This document shows positions 49,808 to 58,747 of a stretch of DNA of 64,000 nt, piece after piece; position 1 is the first letter of the stretch, and each line of letters opens with the position of its first letter. Under the pieces are notes generated by a model. That model was not told the origin of the DNA. It did not search any database and saw only the letters and a list, made by a program, of their open reading frames with translations. Origin of the DNA: 55-13 sp964501275 (GTDB taxonomy: Bacteria; Armatimonadota; Fimbriimonadia; Fimbriimonadales; Fimbriimonadaceae); contig CAZCSP010000018.1 in NCBI GenBank assembly GCA_964501275.1, forward strand, positions 1 to 64,000, read 5' to 3'. The position numbers and the translations under genes are program-made.

Positions 49808-50401
49808 GAGCTATTGTACAGACTTCCATAACTCTCGAAGCGCGGCTATCATCCTGAGTAGTTAGTCAAGCTTCATTTGTCGTCTTTTCGGGTTGTTGGC
49901 TCTGGTCAACCCTGGTAAACGCCCTCCAAACATCCCCTACCCTGAAAGGGTTGCACCGATATAAGCTTTTAGAGTGCAGCCCCGTTGGGGCTGAGGGGAA
50001 CCGGGTGGCCAGTACCAGGGTGGCGGCTTCGCCTGACCCTTCGCTGTCGAGCATGATCCCTTCGGGATGAAGCGCGAACTGCCCAAAACTGTGACATTTG
50101 AGAGAATGACAAATGAAGCTTGACAAGCCACCGAGCGAGCCGCTGTTAAGCCTGTAACTACAGAACTCGCTCGTCGTGAGCCTAGGGTGCCTACGATCCC
50201 ACTTTACAAGCGGTTGAGATGGTGGGACTTCGCGGTCTTCAGGCGCTCAACCAATTCCATAGCGCTCGGGCCGCCCCGCATTGTGGGCAAGTTTCAGGTG
50301 GTTAGTGAAAAGACCTCAAACAAATCCATAAAAGGCGGTAGGCAGATTGTGGGGGCTGACCGCTTATCCTTGTAAACGGAAGCCTCCACCTGCGCACTGA
50401 T
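49808..50401. other. Intergenic region with a 260-bp inverted-repeat element
   Basis: No gene seen in 594 bases. Perfect 17-bp inverted repeats GTCAAGCTTCATTTGTC (49865-49881) and its complement (50108-50124) bound a 260-base element that includes small hairpins such as CAGCCCCGTTGGGGCTG and ATCCCTTCGGGAT. The rest shows short palindromic phrases only. Confidence 0.6.
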
Positions 50402-51223
50402 CTAGTTCCGTTGCCTGAGCTTCCGTCGCACCGCGCCGACCGCCGCCAGTCCGGCCAGGACCATGGTTGCCGGCTCTGGAACCGGAGTGACGCTTGCGGT
50501 ATGGAAGGTGATAGACAGGTCGTCGATACCCATACCGTGGTCAACGGTTTGATCATCTATATCGACCCACCTAATCCACAGTTTCTGTCCCTGTTGAAGT
50601 GCCAAACCATCCAGTGTAGCGGTCAGGTTGGCTCCTACTTGGTTGCCATCTATGTGGTTGGTTGTTGTAGACTCGCTTCCATCATGTGACCAACTGAAAT
50701 TAAGATCGGGGCAGTCTAACCACCCGATCTCACTGTTGATTCCTTCGGCCGTGGTGCTGTACTGAAATCGCAGGGTTTGGAGAGATTTTGATGCTCCCTT
50801 CCACCATACTTCCGCCCGAAAATTTATGGTGGCTGAAACAATCGCTTCGCCTAGGTTGTTTAGAAACCCGGTGCCATATCGAAAAGATCCGCTGTCAACA
50901 TTGCTGTGAGGACGCGCTCCTAAGCTGCGATCAAGTGAATCACTCCCGAAGCTGTAGAGACCATAAGTCAGGCCACTGCCAGAGTTTGCTCCGTACGTCG
51001 TAGCTGCCACCCAAGGTGTACCATCATTTTGTTTCCGATATACCTCCCAATTGAGAAGCGTCGAATTCTGGACCCAATCATGGTTGCCATTGCCAGGTTG
51101 GCTTGCAAGGGAGTTGAAGTTTTCACTGTAGGTGTGTGAGTTGAGCACATGCTGGGCATTCGCCTGACACAGACCAAGACACGCAATCACAATAATGCAA
51201 GTAGAACGTCTTTGACTCATCAT
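50402..51223 (-). CDS. PEP-CTERM sorting-tail secreted protein
   Basis: A 273-residue protein with signal peptide (IIVIACLGLCQANA) and a PEP-CTERM-type tail: PVPEPATMVLAGLAAVGAVR then RKLRQ. The mature part (TYSENFNSLASQPGN, EGINSEIGWLDCPDL, KLWIRWVDIDDQTVD, DDLSITFH) is the lectin-like jelly roll common to such exported proteins. The tail is recognised by an exosortase (not in the window) that anchors or releases the protein at the outer membrane. A second PEP-CTERM protein lies at 60588. Confidence 0.87.
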   Translation of the reverse strand: MMSQRRSTCIIVIACLGLCQANAQHVLNSHTYSENFNSLASQPGNGNHDWVQNSTLLNWEVYRKQNDGTPWVAATTYGANSGSGLTYGLYSFGSDSLDRSLGARPHSNVDSGSFRYGTGFLNNLGEAIVSATINFRAEVWWKGASKSLQTLRFQYSTTAEGINSEIGWLDCPDLNFSWSHDGSESTTTNHIDGNQVGANLTATLDGLALQQGQKLWIRWVDIDDQTVDHGMGIDDLSITFHTASVTPVPEPATMVLAGLAAVGAVRRKLRQRN

Positions 51224-51474
51224 GGGTAGGCATCATAGTTCAATAAAGATGCCCCTGGTGGCAGATGAAGCCTATTTAAGGTATTTGTTGCAGGTAATTC
51301 AAGCTGAATTACCGGTATCTCCTACGTTGCAAGAAACCAAGATGCAGGAGATTGCCAGTCGAGTGATTCAAATCAGATAGACATTGCCACCCTCCGGGTA
51401 GTCCTTCGTATTTTTTAAACGTGCGGCTGATGGAAACCAACAAGCGACGGAGGGACGCCTGAGGGTGCTCAATG
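51224..51474. other. Intergenic; possible 43-residue plus-strand ORF
   Basis: An ATG at 51249 opens a 43-codon frame closed by TAG at 51378-51380. The peptide (PLVADEAYLRYLLQVIQAEL then PVSPTLQETKMQEIASRVI) looks helical and protein-like, but no ribosome-binding site or relative is evident. Real status uncertain. Confidence 0.25.
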
Positions 51475-52893
51475 CTAGGCGAAGATGGCGAGAGCGGCGG
51501 CCCCGTAGAGGCCTGCCTCGGTCCCGAATGGGCTCTCGTGGACCCCGAGCCGCGATAAGTGGGGTCTCATCCAGGAACTTAACCCGACCGAGCCGGCGAT
51601 CACCACGTCGTCGGGGAAGTAGAGATTTTGAATGGAGAACAGTGAGTCTTCCAGAGCCTGGATGCCGACCCGTTTCTGCTCCTCGGAAGGTTCGCGGGTC
51701 AGGTTGATGCCGCCCAAAACATCTTCATAGGTCCGTCCGTCGGAGGTGGGGAGGTCGTTGATGCGGGGATATTCTCCCCGGCGTCCCATCCAGATCTGTC
51801 CATCCTGAACAAAACCGCACCCGACCCCGGTGCCCAGAGCCAGCGTCGCTACCCGACGACCCGCGAATTGGGGCAGGCAGGCATGGCCCCATGCGGTGGC
51901 ATGGCCATCTCCGTGGGCGTGGGTGGGAAGGCCGAGGGTTCGCTCGCTGAACTCAATCCCAATCTGGTCGGGCATGAGGTACTCCTTGGCGGTCCAGCAA
52001 ATACCGGTTCGAGGATCGACGATGCCTCCCGTGCCGATACCCAGCCGCGCTGCCCCATACTTGGCTGCCATCTCTCTGATCCATGCCAGCCGATCTTCCC
52101 GTTTGGGCGGGTTGGGGGTGCGTTCGGACTCCAATAGCTGCCAGCCAGAGGTGAATATCCCAAACCGAAGCCAAGTCCCGCCAATGTCTACCGCTCCGAT
52201 CCTCTCCGAAGGGTCGGTGTGGGCTGGGAGGAGGGCGCGGGTTTGCTTGATCGGGTCGTTGATGGCTCCCCCGACGACAACCCCGACCGCTCCGATACGT
52301 CGCGCCGCCTCGACCTGCCAACGCTGGGAGTAGCGGCCTTCGGCGATCACCGGAAGACCCATCGGGATAACTGCCCGAAGCAGTTCGAGGTCGGGACCGT
52401 CGGTCGCGGGGCGAGCCGAGGTGTATCCTGCCAGTGTCGTCCCGAGCAGATCCGCGCCGGAGGCCTTGGCGTATTGGGCCGATTCGAATGAGTCGCAGTC
52501 CGCCATCGCAACCGCCCCACCCTGATGGATGGCAGCAACCAGTTGCGGTAAAGACTGGCCGAAAGGCCGACTCCGCGCGGTTCCATCCAGGGCGATCACC
52601 TCGCAGCCGAGTTCAAGCAGGGCCGATACCTCCGCCAAGGTCGGGGTGATGTAGATTTCGCTGTCCGCATAAGGCCGTTTGATCAACCCGATCACAGGCG
52701 CATCGATCTGCCCCGTGATCGCCCGGATGTTCTCCACTCCCTGGAGGCGAAGGACTTGGACGCCTTCGTTCAATGAAGCCTGGGCGAGTCTGAGCAAGGT
52801 AGCCGGATCGTCGACGGGGGACCCCTCGCTAGCCTGCACCGACGCGACCAACGGACACTCGAGCAAGAGATTCATCAGGCCATCGAGGGACAT
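51475..52893 (-). CDS. NanE-NanK fusion: N-acylmannosamine-6-P epimerase plus ROK sugar kinase
   Basis: A 472-residue fusion. Residues 1-220 are the NanE TIM barrel: RLQGVENIRAITGQIDAPVI, GLIKRPYADSEIYITPTLAE, VIALDGTARSRP, MADCDSFESAQYAKASGADL, LGTTLAGYT, and the late PVIAEGRYSQ with GVVVGGAI. Residues 230-472 are a ROK-family kinase: IGAVDIGGTWLRFGIF (ATP loop), RLGIGTGGIVDP, THAHGDGHATAWGHA and ALGTGVGCGFVQDG. The CxCGxxGC zinc cluster of ROK proteins is missing (the region reads RRGEYPRINDLPTS). NanE converts ManNAc-6-P to GlcNAc-6-P and the kinase phosphorylates ManNAc, a sialic-acid catabolic pair. Confidence 0.9.
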   Translation of the reverse strand: MSLDGLMNLLLECPLVASVQASEGSPVDDPATLLRLAQASLNEGVQVLRLQGVENIRAITGQIDAPVIGLIKRPYADSEIYITPTLAEVSALLELGCEVIALDGTARSRPFGQSLPQLVAAIHQGGAVAMADCDSFESAQYAKASGADLLGTTLAGYTSARPATDGPDLELLRAVIPMGLPVIAEGRYSQRWQVEAARRIGAVGVVVGGAINDPIKQTRALLPAHTDPSERIGAVDIGGTWLRFGIFTSGWQLLESERTPNPPKREDRLAWIREMAAKYGAARLGIGTGGIVDPRTGICWTAKEYLMPDQIGIEFSERTLGLPTHAHGDGHATAWGHACLPQFAGRRVATLALGTGVGCGFVQDGQIWMGRRGEYPRINDLPTSDGRTYEDVLGGINLTREPSEEQKRVGIQALEDSLFSIQNLYFPDDVVIAGSVGLSSWMRPHLSRLGVHESPFGTEAGLYGAAALAIFA

Positions 52894-52925
52894 GGCGGAG
52901 ATTTTACGCCCATAATTGAGTTGCC

Positions 52926-53879
52926 TTGCCCAAAGTCCACCTGATCAACCCGATGCGAAACCCGGCGGGCGGCAGCGAACACCGCACGATCTCCCTCTTC
53001 GAACTCCTCGCCGAGGTCGGCGACGTGCAAATTTGGTCAGAGGAGGACCCCCACCTGTCCTTTGTCGGGCAGGTTCCAATCCGCAAGATCGGCCCTCCCG
53101 CTAGTTTTCCCCAAGGCGGCAATCTTGTGTTTGTGGGTACCTACTTCTCGATGGGCGGTTGGCTCAAGGCGGCTCGCCCCAACCGGGTCATTCTGATCCA
53201 CAACCTGGACCAGCCCGCGCGCCTTAGGGAGATTTACAGAGCTCTGCAACAGATCGATGTCCCTCGGCCGGAAGTAGTCTATGCGTCGGAAGGGATCGCC
53301 CGATCTACCCCCGAGATCGCCGGGACCGTCCAAGAATCGCCCATCGACCTGGAGCGTTTTCAGCCTTCAGGAGCCCGTTCAGGTGGATTTACGCTTGGCC
53401 GCTTGAGCCGAGATGTCTATGACAAACACCACCCCGGCGACCCCGAAATTTACCAGGCCCTTGCCGCCCAGGGTGTAAAGGTCAGGTTGATGGGAGCTAC
53501 CTGTTTGGGGTTGGCGGGAGAAGGAATCGAAGTCCTGCCGGAGGCCGCCGAGCCCGCCGACCGGTTTCTGCAAGGCCTGGACTGCTTCTTTTACCGAACT
53601 CATCCCGACTGGTACGAGACGTTTGGGCGCGTGGTTTTCGAGGCTATGGCGACCGGGCTGCCGGTAGTGGCCGAGTCGCGGCACGGATATGCAGAGAACA
53701 TAGCGGACGGGGTCGATGTGTTACTGGCGGACTCAGATGCGCAGGCTTTGGCGGCTATAGAAAAGCTTCGGCAGGATGAGGGGCTCAGGCTGAAAATCGG
53801 CAAGGGTGCCAGGGCGAGGGTAGAGGCGATCTATGGAGCGGAATACCGCGAGAAGATACAAGCGTTCTACAGCGCTTAA
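52926..53879 (+). CDS. Glycosyltransferase family 4-like protein
   Basis: A 317-residue GT-B enzyme, probably cytoplasmic. VHLINPMRNPAGGSEHRTIS gives the acceptor-domain start, and the nucleotide-sugar half contains TLGRLSRDVYDKHHPGDPEI, FFYRTHPDWYETFGRVVFEA and MATGLPVVAESRHGYAENI, with the Glu of the EX7E motif in FEAMATGLPVV. Start is a TTG at 52926. Donor and acceptor unknown. Divergent from the NanE-NanK fusion with 32 bases between. Confidence 0.85.
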   Translation: MPKVHLINPMRNPAGGSEHRTISLFELLAEVGDVQIWSEEDPHLSFVGQVPIRKIGPPASFPQGGNLVFVGTYFSMGGWLKAARPNRVILIHNLDQPARLREIYRALQQIDVPRPEVVYASEGIARSTPEIAGTVQESPIDLERFQPSGARSGGFTLGRLSRDVYDKHHPGDPEIYQALAAQGVKVRLMGATCLGLAGEGIEVLPEAAEPADRFLQGLDCFFYRTHPDWYETFGRVVFEAMATGLPVVAESRHGYAENIADGVDVLLADSDAQALAAIEKLRQDEGLRLKIGKGARARVEAIYGAEYREKIQAFYSA

Positions 53880-53960
53880 CTCCCGGTTTCCATCACGAGG
53901 CAACTTAAATCGACACGCCGGACAAACGCGCGCAGCCGCCAGTGCGAAACAATGTAACCT

Positions 53961-55070
53961 ATGATCTCTGCGTTAATGTTGCTGGCAATCCAGCCAGTAG
54001 CTCATACCCATGCCTGCGCCTCGTTCCTTCCCGACTACGATCAAGCAGCGACTTTGCAGGCGAGCCAGACCCAAGTGCCTGACTCCTTGAAAGTTGAAGC
54101 CAATCCGGAGGAGACCAACCTGGCCAATGTGCGCCAACTCACTTTTGGTGGGCAGAATGCAGAGGCTTATTGGAGTGCGGACGGGAAGAAGATCACCTAT
54201 CAGACCCGCCAGCCCGAGTACCCGGACGAGCAGATTTTTACGATGAACGCCGACGGCTCGAACAAGACCTTGATGAGCACCGGCAAGGGGCGGTGTACGT
54301 GCAGCTACTTCAGCCCAGACAACAAGTGGCTCTACTTCAGCAGCACCCACGAGAAGAACGAGGGGGCGCAAAAGGCTCTGGATATGAGCAAGGGCTACTT
54401 CTGGATGGTGAACCCCGAGTTCGCTATCTACCGCCGCTCGACCGATCCCAAGAGGCCGGAGATTCAACGGGTACTGCAGCTTCCCGGCTATGTCGCCGAG
54501 ACCACCATCGCCCCCAATGGCAAGTTTTTCACCTTCACCGCCAGCCATGAGGGCGACTTGGAGATCTATCGGGCGGATATGGACGGGAAGAATGTCAAGC
54601 GCCTGACCACCGAGGAAGGCTACGATGGCGGGCCGTTTGTGAGTTGGGATTCCAAGAAGATCGTCTACCGCCGCGACTTGATCGAGAACGACCAGGAGCG
54701 TGACGACTATCGGAAGCTGCTGGCTGAGAACCTGGTGAGACCCAGCAAGTTGGAGATTTGGATCATGGATGCCGACGGGTCGAACAAGAAGCAGGTGACC
54801 AACCTCGGCTGCGCCTCCTTTGCGCCCTTCCTCCACCCCGACGGCAAGCGGATCATCTTTGCGACCAACTACGGCGACCCCCAGGGCCGTGAGTTCGATC
54901 TTTGGATCATTAATGTGGACGGGACGGGATTGAAGCGGGTCACCAAGACGCCCGACTTCGACGGCTTCCCGATGTTCAGCCGCGATGGAAAGAAACTCCT
55001 CTTCGCCTCCAACCGCTATGGCAAGGTTCGGGGAGAAACGAACGTGTTTGTGGCCGACTGGAAGGACTGA
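53961..55070 (+). CDS. TolB-like PD40 beta-propeller protein
   Basis: A 369-residue exported protein (signal-like start LMLLAIQPVAHTHACA; a Cys at residue 19 could be a lipobox but lacks the usual residues). Repeated PD40 strands are plain: AYWSADGKKITYQTRQ, YFSPDNKWLYFSST, TIAPNGKFFTFTASHEGDLE, FVSWDSKKIVYRRDLIEN, PFLHPDGKRIIFATNYGDPQ and MFSRDGKKLLFASNRYG. Each ends with a NxDGxN hairpin such as MNADGSN and MDADGSN. A TolB-like sensor or scaffold; no Tol-Pal partner is adjacent. Confidence 0.88.
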   Translation: MISALMLLAIQPVAHTHACASFLPDYDQAATLQASQTQVPDSLKVEANPEETNLANVRQLTFGGQNAEAYWSADGKKITYQTRQPEYPDEQIFTMNADGSNKTLMSTGKGRCTCSYFSPDNKWLYFSSTHEKNEGAQKALDMSKGYFWMVNPEFAIYRRSTDPKRPEIQRVLQLPGYVAETTIAPNGKFFTFTASHEGDLEIYRADMDGKNVKRLTTEEGYDGGPFVSWDSKKIVYRRDLIENDQERDDYRKLLAENLVRPSKLEIWIMDADGSNKKQVTNLGCASFAPFLHPDGKRIIFATNYGDPQGREFDLWIINVDGTGLKRVTKTPDFDGFPMFSRDGKKLLFASNRYGKVRGETNVFVADWKD

Positions 55071-55181
55071 GCGGTCAGGGACCAGCCCCGCTGGACTGCC
55101 TGATTCCACTCCGCATCCCTGCTTGTTTTCACAAGTCGTCTCTTCTCATTTCCCAAAACCGGTGGTACCTTGCTAGGAAAC

Positions 55182-57560
55182 ATGGCGAAGGCCGCGACTG
55201 TTGAGAAGATTTTGGTGCCGGTGCTGGCTGCGCGCGACGCGGTCCATTTTCCGTCGCTGATCAACACGCTCAATGTGGTTCGCGAGCCGTCGGTGCGGGC
55301 AATCCGCAAGAGCATGGAGACGGACCGGCGGGTCCTGGTGTTGAGCCAGCGCGATATGTCCCAAGAGGACCCCCGCGTAGACGACCTCTATGTGACGGGC
55401 ACCCTGAGCGAGACCCTCCAGGCCCTCCCCATGCCCGATACCTCCCTCCGTGTCGTCTTGAAAGGTCTCAAGCGGGCGCGGGCAACCAAGCTCATCACCA
55501 AGACTGGCACCTTTTGGGCGGAAATCGAGGAGATCGAAGAGTCGGACGATGCCGACCTGAAGGTCGAGGCCGTAATGCGGGCCTGTGTGGACTCCTTCGG
55601 CCGGGTCGTGGGGATGAACAAGCAGATTCCCCCAGAGGCCATGCAGAGCGTCGTCCATATGGAGAGCGCCGGAAAGCTGGCGGATGCTATCGCGCACCAC
55701 CTACCCCTCAAACCCTCGGAAAAGCAAACTCTTCTGGAGCAGGTTCATTCCAAGGAACGCCTGGAGAAAGTCTTTGAACTCCTCAAGCGCGAAGAGCAGA
55801 TTCTGGACTTGGACGCCGACATCCGCAAGCGGGTCGAGCGGGAACTGGGCGACGGCCAGCGCGAGTTCTTCCTGCGCGAACAGCTCAAGATCATCCAGAC
55901 TGAGCTTCAGCAGAGGGAACATCGTCTCGGCGAAACCGAGGAGTACAAGCAGAAGATCGAGGCCTGCCGAATGCCCGAGGCTGCCCAACAGAAGGCGCTC
56001 TCCGAGTTACGCCGCCTCGACCGGACTCCCGCCAGTTCGCCCGAGGGAATGGTCCTCCGCAATTACCTCGATTGCATGGTGGAGCTTCCTTGGCACCAAA
56101 TCACAGAAGACCGGATCGATGTCGCGTCCGCTAAAGAGCTACTCGACGACCAGCACTTTGGGCTCGAAAAGGTCAAAACCCGCATCCTGGACTACCTGGC
56201 CGTTAGGCAGTTGAAGGGTTCCATGAGGGGTCCTATCCTTTGCTTCGTCGGCCCCCCCGGCGTAGGGAAGACCTCCATCGCCCGATCCATCGCGGAAGCG
56301 ATGGGGCGCAAATTCGTGAAACTGGCCCTTGGAGGAGTGCGGGACGAAGCCGAGATCAGAGGCCACCGCCGAACCTATGTCGGCTCCATGCCCGGACGAA
56401 TCATCCAGGGCTTGCGAACCTGCGGTTCCAAGAATCCGGTCATCGTCCTGGACGAGATCGACAAGCTGGGCGCCGACTACCAGGGAGACCCGACTTCGGC
56501 TTTGCTGGAAGCTCTCGACCCCCAACAGAACGACCGATTTAGCGATCACTATATAGAGGCTCCCTTTGACTTGTCGGAGGTCATGTTTGTAGCCACCGCG
56601 AATCTGTTGGAGAACATCCCGGCCGCCCTGCGCGACCGCATGGAAGTGATCGGCTTCCCCAGCTACACCGACGAAGAGCGGCTCCAAATCGCCACGTCGT
56701 TCCTCATCCCCAAGACCCTGGAAGACCACGGGATCAATGTCGAGCAGATCGAGATTCCCGAGGCCTCGCTGAAAGAGATCATTCGCGACTACACCCGAGA
56801 GGCCGGCGTGCGCGACTTGGAGCGCGCCATTGCGGCGGTGGCGAGAAAGGCGGCGAGACAGGTTGCCGAAGGGTTCAAGAAGAAGCAGGTGATCGATCAG
56901 GTCAGACTCGCCGAGTTCCTTGGCCAGCCCCGTTATCGACGCCAAACGAGGTCCGACGAGGACATGGTGGGCAGCGCGACCGGCTTGGTGGTGAGCGAGT
57001 ACGGCGGCGATGTCATCAGCATCGAGGCCAGCCTGATGGAGCCCCACGCCGCCCGAACCGAACTCAGCCTGACCGGGAACCTGGGCGACGTGATGAAAGA
57101 GTCGGCCCAGGCGGCATTGACTTTTGTGCGAGCCAATAGCGAGGCGCTGGGGATCGGGCGCACCTTTAAGTACGACGTCCACGTCCACGTTCCCCAGGGC
57201 TCCATCCCCAAAGACGGCCCCAGCGCGGGCCTGACCATCGGCGTGGCCTTGGCGTCGGCGGCTTCGGGAAGGGCGGTCCGACACGACGTGGCGATGACCG
57301 GCGAACTCACGCTTCGGGGCAAGGTTCTGCCGGTGGGCGGCATCCGCGACAAGGTGCTGGCCGCGCATCGGGCGGGAATCAAGACGGTGATCATCCCCTC
57401 GGAGAACGCCATCGAACTCGAGGACGTGCCCGCTACGGTTCTGGCGGAGCTAGACGTCCACCTGGTCGCCGACCTCTTCAAGGCCCTGGACATCGCGCTA
57501 ATCCCCGATGGCAAAGCCAAACAAGTCGCCTACGCCCACGACCCATTTGCCAAGGGTTAA
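55182..57560 (+). CDS. lon: ATP-dependent Lon protease
   Basis: A 792-residue AAA+ serine protease that degrades misfolded and regulatory proteins. N-domain ILVPVLAARDAVHFPSLINT; AAA+ module with Walker A FVGPPGVGKTS near residue 357, Walker B VIVLDEIDKL, and the AAA+ arginine-finger region; protease domain with KDGPSAGLTIGVALASAASG (catalytic Ser) and GGIRDKVLAAHRAGIKTVII (catalytic Lys). I start at the ATG at 55182; a TTG at 55170 would add four residues. Monocistronic. Confidence 0.97.
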   Translation: MAKAATVEKILVPVLAARDAVHFPSLINTLNVVREPSVRAIRKSMETDRRVLVLSQRDMSQEDPRVDDLYVTGTLSETLQALPMPDTSLRVVLKGLKRARATKLITKTGTFWAEIEEIEESDDADLKVEAVMRACVDSFGRVVGMNKQIPPEAMQSVVHMESAGKLADAIAHHLPLKPSEKQTLLEQVHSKERLEKVFELLKREEQILDLDADIRKRVERELGDGQREFFLREQLKIIQTELQQREHRLGETEEYKQKIEACRMPEAAQQKALSELRRLDRTPASSPEGMVLRNYLDCMVELPWHQITEDRIDVASAKELLDDQHFGLEKVKTRILDYLAVRQLKGSMRGPILCFVGPPGVGKTSIARSIAEAMGRKFVKLALGGVRDEAEIRGHRRTYVGSMPGRIIQGLRTCGSKNPVIVLDEIDKLGADYQGDPTSALLEALDPQQNDRFSDHYIEAPFDLSEVMFVATANLLENIPAALRDRMEVIGFPSYTDEERLQIATSFLIPKTLEDHGINVEQIEIPEASLKEIIRDYTREAGVRDLERAIAAVARKAARQVAEGFKKKQVIDQVRLAEFLGQPRYRRQTRSDEDMVGSATGLVVSEYGGDVISIEASLMEPHAARTELSLTGNLGDVMKESAQAALTFVRANSEALGIGRTFKYDVHVHVPQGSIPKDGPSAGLTIGVALASAASGRAVRHDVAMTGELTLRGKVLPVGGIRDKVLAAHRAGIKTVIIPSENAIELEDVPATVLAELDVHLVADLFKALDIALIPDGKAKQVAYAHDPFAKG

Positions 57561-57608
57561 CCCTGACTTCCTACCGTAACGCCGATACGCCGTAATGCCG
57601 CTTTGCCG

Positions 57609-57929
57609 TTAAATGTTGGCCTGGTCGATGCGGATCATGCAGACGCTGGTGACCTCTTGGTCGCCGTCGTCATAGGCGATGTGGAGCGCATGGCCATGGA
57701 CCGCCGAAACCTTGCCCGGATAGTAGGCGTTCCCTCCCTTCCAGCGAGCCTGGATCGCGGTTCCCACGCGAACCTCCAATGGCCGGACCTCGTCGAGGTC
57801 GACAAAGGATCGCCCGCCATCGTCAAACTGAACCTCCAACTCGCCAGAGGTCCCCACGATCACTCCCGGATACCACCACGACTTCTCCAGCGGCCAACGG
57901 GCCAATACTCTTTCACCAAGAATTGCCAT
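57609..57929 (-). CDS. Small Tudor/agenet-like domain protein
   Basis: A 106-residue protein made of two similar beta-barrels: GERVLARWPLEKSWWYPGVI, then VQFDDGGRSFVDLDEVRPLE, and IQARWKGGNAYYPGKVSAVH, then IAYDDGDQEVTSVCMIRI. The repeated W-x-YPGxV and YDDGD motifs are those of Tudor/agenet (SGF29-like) folds, which in eukaryotes bind methylated residues. In bacteria the role is unknown. Convergent with lon; no signal peptide. Confidence 0.68.
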   Translation of the reverse strand: MAILGERVLARWPLEKSWWYPGVIVGTSGELEVQFDDGGRSFVDLDEVRPLEVRVGTAIQARWKGGNAYYPGKVSAVHGHALHIAYDDGDQEVTSVCMIRIDQANI

Positions 57930-58117
57930 GCCTCCAGCCTAGCAGAAAGGTGTAAGCACGTGGCACCCTGGACCTCCAGGTCCGGGTTTCCTGAGAGTTC
58001 CTGTAGGCGGCGGATGCATTGTGCCGCCGTCCAGATTGCTACAAAACCCCTCGGACCTGGAGGTCCAAGGCACGGATGGCCCGGACGTGGACGTCCAGTA
58101 GACTTGCTAAAACAAAA
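57930..58117. repeat. Dispersed repeats (families A and E)
   Basis: Family A 29-mer at 58003-58031 and family E GGACCTGGAGGTCC units around 57969-57985 and 58052-58070, plus a GGACGTGGACGTCC palindrome near 58084-58097. Confidence 0.65.
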
Positions 58118-58747
58118 ATGATCCTCAGCATTGTGTGTTTCGGTTTGGTCGGAACTGGCCAAGTACAAGGGGCAACTTCTTTCACCGACCGCACCTGGGG
58201 CAAGGTTCAGGTTGAGTGGAAAGTTAGGCGAGAGCAGACCTGCGTCGGACTCCACGTCAGTTCATCCTATACTTGGCACAACGAAACCTATGGCGCTGAG
58301 CGGACGCAGTGGTACGAGCACGAGTTCGTGCCAGAGGTGAAGTTTTTCGTTCCGATCCGAGTTGCTAATTCAACCGGGCCGCAACTCGTCGCCTATGTGA
58401 CGAGGGCGAACTGGGCAGACTATCTTATCTTTGCCCCATCTGACGGCGACGTCAAGAAGGTCTTCTCCTTCTCCTGCCGCGATTCCAGCGCCGTCTCTTG
58501 GAAAGCAACCAATGGCCGCTTGATGGAGATCACAACCTACGACAAGTTCGAGCCTGTTCCCGAGCGTCTGGCAAGGCAGGCGAAGGGCGACCAGCGATGG
58601 ATGCTCGTTTCAACCTGGACGTGGGATCGGACAAATGAGAGTTGGAAGCAAAGCTCCAAGAAGTGGTCCACGTATCGATCCGGCCACGACCTGCCCGTTC
58701 CCAAAGAGGACTTGCCTCGCAAGTTCTCCTTTGCTTGGCCTGACTGA
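58118..58747 (+). CDS. Secreted protein of unknown function
   Basis: A 209-residue protein with a signal peptide (ILSIVCFGLVGTGQVQGA). The mature domain is beta-rich and aromatic (TWGKVQVEWKVRREQTCVGL, SSSYTWHNETYGAERTQWYE, MLVSTWTWDRTNESWKQSSK) and has a single Cys pair. No family recognised. I start it at the ATG at 58118; the longer frame from 58019 translates a repeat. Confidence 0.68.
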   Translation: MILSIVCFGLVGTGQVQGATSFTDRTWGKVQVEWKVRREQTCVGLHVSSSYTWHNETYGAERTQWYEHEFVPEVKFFVPIRVANSTGPQLVAYVTRANWADYLIFAPSDGDVKKVFSFSCRDSSAVSWKATNGRLMEITTYDKFEPVPERLARQAKGDQRWMLVSTWTWDRTNESWKQSSKKWSTYRSGHDLPVPKEDLPRKFSFAWPD

